A DNA stretch of 64,000 nt from Hoeflea_A sp965204935 (GTDB taxonomy: Bacteria; Pseudomonadota; Alphaproteobacteria; Rhizobiales; Rhizobiaceae): NCBI RefSeq assembly GCF_965204935.1, contig NZ_CBDBFO010000002.1, one strand, 5' to 3'. Below, one piece after another: positions 59,295-64,000 of this stretch (position 1 is the stretch's first letter; every line of letters starts with the position of its first letter). The translations under genes were made by a program, and so were the position numbers. The notes below the pieces were generated by a model. That model did not search any database, had not been told where the DNA came from, and saw only the letters and a program-made list of their open reading frames with translations.

Positions 59295-60323
59295 CTACCG
59301 CCGGGACGCCGCCGTCAGGGCATGACCGCGCGGCCGGTCGACCGAGCCGCGCTCGACGATGGAAGCCTCGAGACGGACCGATTCGATACCGGTCCCATCG
59401 TCCAAATAGCTGACCAGTGACTGCGCCACGCTCGCCCCCATGCGGGCAGTCGGCAGGCGCACCGTCGTCAGGGGCGGCGCGCTCTGCGCTGACCAGTCCA
59501 AATCGTCGCACCCCATCAGGCTCAGATCGTCAGGGATGGTGATCCGGCGGCGGCCGGCTTCGAAAAGAACACCCAGCGCGATGACATCGGACAGGCTGAG
59601 AACCGCTGTGATGTCGCCGATTTCGGTGAACAGTTGGCGAGCGGCAGAAACGCCGCCTTCAACATCGAGCGTCGAACCGCATAGCGTCAGCGAAACGCCC
59701 ATTTCACCAGCGCCCCTCTCAACACCGGAAATCCTCAACCGGGTCCGGTCATTGTCCGAGACCGGGCCATGCACGACCGCAACGCGGCGGTGGCCGCAAG
59801 CCGCCAGGCGCCTGATCGCTGCATGGCCGATCGCCGCGTTGTCATAACCGATCGCCGGCAGCCCGTTGCTGGTTTCGCACACACTGGTGCAGACTGCAGG
59901 CATGTTGCGGCTGGCCAGCGCGTCGAGCAGCGCGTCGCTGTGCTCCGCGCCGGAGAGGATGATCGCCTCGGCGCCAAGATCCATCAGTTCGCGCACACGC
60001 CGTTCCTCGTTTTCAGGCCGTCCCTCGGTAGTCGCGATCACCAGCGCGTAGCCTTCATGTGCCAAAGCCTGCTCGACCGCATTGAGGAACCGGGCAAATA
60101 TCGAGTGAGCCAGCGTCGGCACCACGGCACCAATCGTCTTTGTGCGGCTGGTGGCCAGCGCACGGGCAGCCGCATTGGGCGCATACCCGACCGCGCGCAT
60201 GGCGCTGAGAACACGCTCGCGGGTCTGCTGATTGACGTTGTCGGCATTGTTCAGAACCCGCGAAATTGTCGCGACGGACAAACCTGTTGCTTCGGCCAGA
60301 CCTCGCACACCGGTTTTTTTCAT
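59295..60323 (-). CDS. LacI-family transcriptional regulator
   Basis: 342 residues. The LacI HTH and hinge are clear: VRGLAEATGLSVATISRVLNNADNVNQQTRERV and GYAPNAAARALATSRT (residues 6-62), then a periplasmic-binding-like effector domain (IGAVVPTLAHSIFARFLNAVE; LMGCDDLDWSAQSAPPLTTV). It faces the DUF1989-GcvT gene across 165 bases containing two near-identical LacI-type palindromes, plus a third palindrome overlapping its own ribosome site. The effector is probably a substrate or intermediate of the adjacent pathway. Confidence 0.93.
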   Translation of the reverse strand: MKKTGVRGLAEATGLSVATISRVLNNADNVNQQTRERVLSAMRAVGYAPNAAARALATSRTKTIGAVVPTLAHSIFARFLNAVEQALAHEGYALVIATTEGRPENEERRVRELMDLGAEAIILSGAEHSDALLDALASRNMPAVCTSVCETSNGLPAIGYDNAAIGHAAIRRLAACGHRRVAVVHGPVSDNDRTRLRISGVERGAGEMGVSLTLCGSTLDVEGGVSAARQLFTEIGDITAVLSLSDVIALGVLFEAGRRRITIPDDLSLMGCDDLDWSAQSAPPLTTVRLPTARMGASVAQSLVSYLDDGTGIESVRLEASIVERGSVDRPRGHALTAASRR

Positions 60324-60325
60324 CC

Positions 60326-60338
60326 TGAAACGGTTTCC
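60326..60338. promoter_or_regulatory. LacI-type operator at the lacI-family gene start
   Basis: TGAAACGGTTTCC (minus strand GGAAACCGTTTCA) ends 3 bases before the regulator start codon. Its core GAAACCGTTTC is the common LacI/GalR-family operator type and resembles the two sites in front of the operon. Autoregulation is inferred. Confidence 0.5.
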
Positions 60339-60418
60339 TCCCGACCTGGATAACGATGAGATTATCTAGCCCAAACAACTCGATATGCTGAAAACTAACA
60401 TATCCACCGGCAAAGTCA

Positions 60419-60463
60419 TTGACTCATGTAACCGTTTACAGTTTTAATATGTAACCGGTTACA
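60419..60463 (+). promoter_or_regulatory. Promoter with two LacI-family operators
   Basis: TTGACT (60419-60424) and TTTAAT (60443-60448), 18 bases apart, form a good -35/-10 pair. TGTAACCGTTTACA (60427-60440) fits between them and TGTAACCGGTTACA (60450-60463), a perfect 14-base palindrome, directly follows the -10. The two sites differ at one position and their centres are 23 bases apart. Binding there would block RNA polymerase, so the LacI-family protein should repress the operon. Confidence 0.8.
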
Positions 60464-60488
60464 TCAACTGAAACAACACGGAGATGGG

Positions 60489-62816
60489 GTGTTGCAGATT
60501 TTTGCTCCCGAATCCGGCGGACTACTGAGCCCGGGCATTCGCTATGTCGGCTTTGCGGAGCGCAGCCAAAACAGCAGCCTTCAAATCCGTTATGGTGAAA
60601 CCGGCCGCGTGAAGGTCGGCAGCGGCGATCTTGTTACCATCACCTGCGTCGACGGCGGCGCATCGATCCTTGTCGCGGCGATCGACAGTTCCGGCGCAAA
60701 CGCGCTCGAGCAACTCGACCTCAAGCAACACGAAATCCCGGATGAGACCGTGCACGGGGTTGACCGTTCGACGCTTGATGGCTGGCTTGAAGCACGTGGA
60801 GCGTCCGCATCAGCAGTGTGTTTTGCGCGCCTATTTGAAGTCGGAACGCCAGCCGCGGAGCGTTTCACTTTCCGATCTCAGACCGACTGCACGCTGTGGC
60901 TTGCCTCGCCGGCCGACGCGGCGATGGTCACTGAAGGCGGCGGCGGAACCTTTGCTGTCGACATCGCCCACTCGTCACCAGCAAGCCTGCTTCCCGATCC
61001 CCTGGGAGACGTGCGGGACGAGTTCACGGTCGACAGCGGCACTGCCCGCGCTTACGAGGTGCGCAAGGGCGACTTCATCCAGGTCATCGACATCATGGGC
61101 CGGCAGTGCTCAGACTTCATGGCGATGCGGGCCGACGCGCTCGACAGCGGCGTCGAGCGCTTCGTCGATTCAACAGTTACGCGCACATTTGCCGGCGGTG
61201 CCTATCCTGGCCCGGGCCTTTACGACAAGTTTCTTGATCAGGACATGCAGCCGCTCCTATCGGTTGTCCAGGACAGCATCGGACGCCACGACACATTCGC
61301 GCTGGCCTGTACGGCGCGCGGTTACGAGGAGCGGGGTTTTCCCGGCCACCTGAACTGCTCCGACAATATCTCCGAAGCATTCGCGCCTTTCGGCATCGGC
61401 CGCCGCGATGCCTGGCCGGCGATCAATTTTTTCTTCAATTCCAGCATCCTGCCGACCGACAACCGGTTGCAGGTCGAGGAGGCCTCGTCGCGTCCGGGCG
61501 ACCACGTCATCATGCGGGCCTTGACCGACCTCGTTTGCGTATCCACCGCCTGCCCGGACGATATAGACCCAATCAATGGCTGGAACCCGACGGACATCCA
61601 CGTGCGCATCTATACGCCCGAGGCGCCGATCCGGCGGGCTGTCGCATACCGGCCATTCCATGACAGCGAGGTTTCCATGACCCGAGAAAGCGCATTCAAC
61701 ACTCGCACGAGTGCGCTGACGCGTTCGTTTCAGGTAGCGCGGGACCTGTGGCTGCCCACCAGCTACGAAGCGACGCGCGCCATCGGCGAATACTGGGCAT
61801 GCCGCAATGCTGTCACCATCCAGGATACATCATCGCTGCTTAAATATGATGTTCTGGGGCCGGATGCCGAGCGGCTTTTGCAGACCTGCCTGACACGCGA
61901 CATAGCGCGGCTTTCTGTCAATCGCGGCGTCTACGCCCTCGCCACCGCGCACAACGGAAGCGTGCTGGACGACGGCACGCTTTTCCGGCTGGGTCCCGAC
62001 CTTTTCCGCTGGTGCTGTGGCTCGGAAGAAAGCGCCCGGCACTTTCAGGAAACTGCCGCAAAGGACGGCCTGAAGGTGTGGATCAAGTCCCATGGCCCAT
62101 CCATGCCCAGCCTCGCAATACAGGGACCGAAGAGCCGCGAATTGCTGGAGCGTGTCGTATTCATCCAACCGCACCAGCCAGCGCTCGACACCGTCAAGTG
62201 GTTCGGCGTCACGATTGCCAGGCTGCACGACCGGAACGGGCCGGCATTCATGCTGTCACGCACCGGGTTTACCGGAGAACTCGGCTACGAAATCTTCTGC
62301 GCCAAAGATGGGGCAATCGGGATCTGGGATGCGCTGATGGAGGCGGGATCCGATCTCGGCATCACGCCGATGGGCCTCGACGCCCAGTCGACCCTGCGCA
62401 TCGAGGCCGGATTGATGGTGGCGGGCGCCGAGTTCACGCCGGACACCGATGCGCTTGAGGCGGGACTCGGATTTGCCGTGGATTTCAGAAAGGAAACCTT
62501 CATCGGCCGGGACGCGCTGTTGCGCAACCGGGCCGCGCCGCGGCGGAAGCTTGTCGGTCTGATCTTCGACGGCAACGAGGCCCCGAACCATGGCGACGCA
62601 GTCCTGTCCGACCGCTTGCAGGTCGGAACCGTGACGAGTGCAACCCGCTCCCCGGTTCTGGGCCATCCGATTGCCATGGCGCGTGTCGATATCGAATTTG
62701 CGCAGGAAGGCGGCACACTCGAGATCGGCAAACTCGACGGCCACAGCAAGCGCCTGCAGGCAAAAATCACCGCCATACCGTTTGTCGACCCGAAGCGAGA
62801 GAAAGCCAGGGCCTGA
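60489..62816 (+). CDS. DUF1989 domain fused to a GcvT-type aminomethyltransferase domain
   Basis: 775 residues, three parts. Residues about 1-165 form an unassigned domain; residues 36-65 weakly resemble the start of the following domain. Residues about 180-385 are DUF1989 (urea carboxylase-associated / carboxyguanidine deiminase family) with likely metal ligands H267, C274, H287 and C290 and the ACPDDIDPINGWNPTDIHV phrase. Residues about 405-760 are GcvT/T-protein, the tetrahydrofolate-dependent methyl or aminomethyl transferase used in glycine cleavage and demethylases (LGPDAERLLQTCLTRDIARL, SRTGFTGELGYEIFC, GLDAQSTLRIEAGL, the C-terminal barrel). The start is GTG 60489 with GGAG upstream. 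Next to a betaine-type importer it is most simply a catabolic demethylase for an imported methylated amine or guanidine; substrate unknown. Confidence 0.88.
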   Translation: MLQIFAPESGGLLSPGIRYVGFAERSQNSSLQIRYGETGRVKVGSGDLVTITCVDGGASILVAAIDSSGANALEQLDLKQHEIPDETVHGVDRSTLDGWLEARGASASAVCFARLFEVGTPAAERFTFRSQTDCTLWLASPADAAMVTEGGGGTFAVDIAHSSPASLLPDPLGDVRDEFTVDSGTARAYEVRKGDFIQVIDIMGRQCSDFMAMRADALDSGVERFVDSTVTRTFAGGAYPGPGLYDKFLDQDMQPLLSVVQDSIGRHDTFALACTARGYEERGFPGHLNCSDNISEAFAPFGIGRRDAWPAINFFFNSSILPTDNRLQVEEASSRPGDHVIMRALTDLVCVSTACPDDIDPINGWNPTDIHVRIYTPEAPIRRAVAYRPFHDSEVSMTRESAFNTRTSALTRSFQVARDLWLPTSYEATRAIGEYWACRNAVTIQDTSSLLKYDVLGPDAERLLQTCLTRDIARLSVNRGVYALATAHNGSVLDDGTLFRLGPDLFRWCCGSEESARHFQETAAKDGLKVWIKSHGPSMPSLAIQGPKSRELLERVVFIQPHQPALDTVKWFGVTIARLHDRNGPAFMLSRTGFTGELGYEIFCAKDGAIGIWDALMEAGSDLGITPMGLDAQSTLRIEAGLMVAGAEFTPDTDALEAGLGFAVDFRKETFIGRDALLRNRAAPRRKLVGLIFDGNEAPNHGDAVLSDRLQVGTVTSATRSPVLGHPIAMARVDIEFAQEGGTLEIGKLDGHSKRLQAKITAIPFVDPKREKARA

Positions 62817-62862
62817 CGCATACCGACCGGAAACAAGTCTTAAACAAGAAGGGAACTTGGAA

Positions 62863-63822
62863 ATGAAAAAACTGATACTTGCAGCGGTGTTTGCCGCGTC
62901 GACAAGTCTGAGTGCGCAGGCGTCCGACACCGTGATGATCGGCGAACCGAGCTGGCCGGGTGCCAAGATCATCGCCAATCTGATCAAGGTGGTGATCGAG
63001 GAAAAACTCGGCGGCCAGGCCGAACTGGTGCCCGGGACAAACCCGGTCATCTTTGCCGCCATGGATGGCGGCCGCGGCGATATCGACGTCCACCCCGATG
63101 TCTGGCTTCCCAACCAGAAGAGCCTGACGGACGAATATGTTGACGGCAAGGGCACGGTGGGTCTGTCTTCCGGCGCCTATGAGGGCCGCTCCGGTTTCTG
63201 CGTTCCGAGCTACATTGCCGACGAACACAATGTGAAATCGGTCTACGATCTGGCGACACCGGAAGCCCAGGCGCTCTTCGACACCGACGGCGATGGCAAG
63301 GGCGAGATCTGGGTCGGCGCATCCGGCTGGGCATCGACCAATGTGCACAAGGTCAAGGCGCGCGACTACGGCATCGAGACCTTCCTGGAGCCGGGAACAG
63401 AGGACGAAACGGTCTTTTACGCGAAGCTGAAGGACGTCGTGTCACAGAAAAAGGGCGCCGTGTTTTACTGCTACAAGCCTCACTATGTGCATGCGCTTTA
63501 CGATGTGACCATGCTTGAGGAGCCGCCGCACGATCCGGAAAACTATACCATCGTGCAGCCCGACGCCGACGCTGACTGGTACGACAAGTCGAAGATCACG
63601 ACCGGTGATTCCGTCAAATCCGTACGCATCGCGCACTCCAAGTCGCTCGAGGAACGCGCGCCGGAGGCAGCCAAGCTTCTCGCCAACATGGCGCTCAACT
63701 CCGACGACGTGTCCGCCTGGACCTTCGAGGTGGTTGTGAACGGCAAGGAGCCGGAAGATGTCGTCAAGGCCTGGGTGGCCGAGAACGGCAAGGCCGTCGA
63801 CGCCTGGCTTGGCATCAAGTAA
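62863..63822 (+). CDS. proX: Glycine betaine/proline-type ABC transporter substrate-binding protein
   Basis: 319 residues with a Sec signal (MKKLILAAVFAASTSLSAQA). The mature part begins SDTVMIGEPSWPGAKIIANLI, the usual ProX/OpuAC opening; GRGDIDVHPDVWLPNQ and aromatic residues such as IWVGASGWASTN form the expected cation-pi pocket for quaternary amines. I chose ATG 62863, which directly precedes the signal peptide. It lies 46 bases after the DUF1989-GcvT gene, in the same operon. Confidence 0.9.
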   Translation: MKKLILAAVFAASTSLSAQASDTVMIGEPSWPGAKIIANLIKVVIEEKLGGQAELVPGTNPVIFAAMDGGRGDIDVHPDVWLPNQKSLTDEYVDGKGTVGLSSGAYEGRSGFCVPSYIADEHNVKSVYDLATPEAQALFDTDGDGKGEIWVGASGWASTNVHKVKARDYGIETFLEPGTEDETVFYAKLKDVVSQKKGAVFYCYKPHYVHALYDVTMLEEPPHDPENYTIVQPDADADWYDKSKITTGDSVKSVRIAHSKSLEERAPEAAKLLANMALNSDDVSAWTFEVVVNGKEPEDVVKAWVAENGKAVDAWLGIK

Positions 63823-63834
63823 CCGGCAAAATGT

Positions 63835-63860
63835 GGCCCGTCGCCCTGGCGCGACGGGCC
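63835..63860 (+). other. Intercistronic hairpin after the binding-protein gene
   Basis: GGCCCGTCGC (63835-63844), loop CCTGGC, GCGACGGGCC (63851-63860): a perfect 10-base stem 13 bases past the stop. No T tract follows, so it is probably a partial terminator or an mRNA stabiliser that keeps the binding protein more abundant than the ATPase and permease, as is usual in such operons. Confidence 0.65.
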
Positions 63861-63883
63861 GAAGAACAAACGGAACAGATCCC

Positions 63884-64000
63884 ATGGAGACCAATCGGGA
63901 AGATCATCCGATCGTCGCGCGCAATGTCTGGAAAATCTTCGGCGACAGGGCCCAAGAGGCCCATGCGGCCATACTCGCCGACGGACTTTCGAAAGCACAG
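63884..64000 (+). CDS. proV: Glycine betaine/proline-type ABC transporter ATP-binding protein (partial, cut by window end)
   Basis: The first 39 codons are inside the window. They begin METNREDHPIVARNVWKIFGDRAQEA, matching the N-terminus of ProV/OpuAA, before the Walker A motif. The gene continues beyond the edge. It completes the picture of a ProXV(W) importer behind the DUF1989-GcvT enzyme. Confidence 0.75.
   Translation, partial: METNREDHPIVARNVWKIFGDRAQEAHAAILADGLSKAQ

Noticed and set aside
1..64000. tRNA genes, rRNA genes, CRISPR arrays, prophage or conjugative genes
   Set aside because: I looked for cloverleaf-like segments, evenly spaced repeats and phage or transfer gene families and saw none.

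Overview
The window reads as the chromosome of an alphaproteobacterium, most likely in the Hyphomicrobiales (Rhizobiales). The clues are high GC, tightly packed operons with ATGA and TGATG overlaps, a Usg-family gene, the rhizobial phn gene order, an allantoinase of the PuuE type, the membrane urate oxidase PuuD, and a liv operon carrying its own small membrane gene. Both window edges cut a gene. I saw no tRNA, rRNA or CRISPR array.

Region 1 (1-7583): a truncated two-subunit molybdenum dehydrogenase (iorBA type) faces a TetR regulator across a set of palindromic operators. The xanthine dehydrogenase operon xdhABC and a 51-codon gene with its own terminator follow. Region 2 (7591-14788): usg, an RND efflux pump with a divergent TetR gene, a decayed copy of the 5' end of usg, a globin and a CDGSH iron-sulfur protein. 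The two usg 5' ends bracket the pump cassette, which looks like an insertion scar.

Region 3 (14941-22742): a HAD phosphatase, a LysR regulator, and a ureide block (puuD, guaD, then hiuH, allA, alc, uraD, puuE on the other strand). With xdhABC it covers guanine or xanthine to urate, 5-hydroxyisourate, OHCU, allantoin, allantoate, ureidoglycolate and glyoxylate plus urea.

Region 4 (22942-40500): a DMT transporter, then a carbon-phosphorus lyase locus with phnF divergent from phnGHIJKL plus a hexapeptide acetyltransferase, and phnC-[IS110]-phnDE1E2-DUF1045-phnM-phnN. Two Pho-box-like sites precede the two arms. Next come the two halves of tRNA-modifying MnmC as separate, divergent genes.

Region 5 (40526-53411): a complete IS5-family element inserted at the stop codon of livK, followed by two complete branched-chain-type ABC transporter sets transcribed divergently from a 572-bp spacer, an IclR regulator and a second binding protein.

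Region 6 (53622-64000): a DMT transporter downstream of a three-subunit molybdoenzyme resembling the cytoplasmic sulfite dehydrogenase SoeABC. The last cluster is a LacI regulator, a DUF1989-GcvT fusion enzyme and a ProX/ProV betaine-type transporter cut by the edge. This is the least explained cluster: a LacI-type promoter with two near-identical operators drives an enzyme that joins a deiminase-family domain to a folate-dependent methyl-transfer domain, next to an importer for quaternary amine-like compounds.
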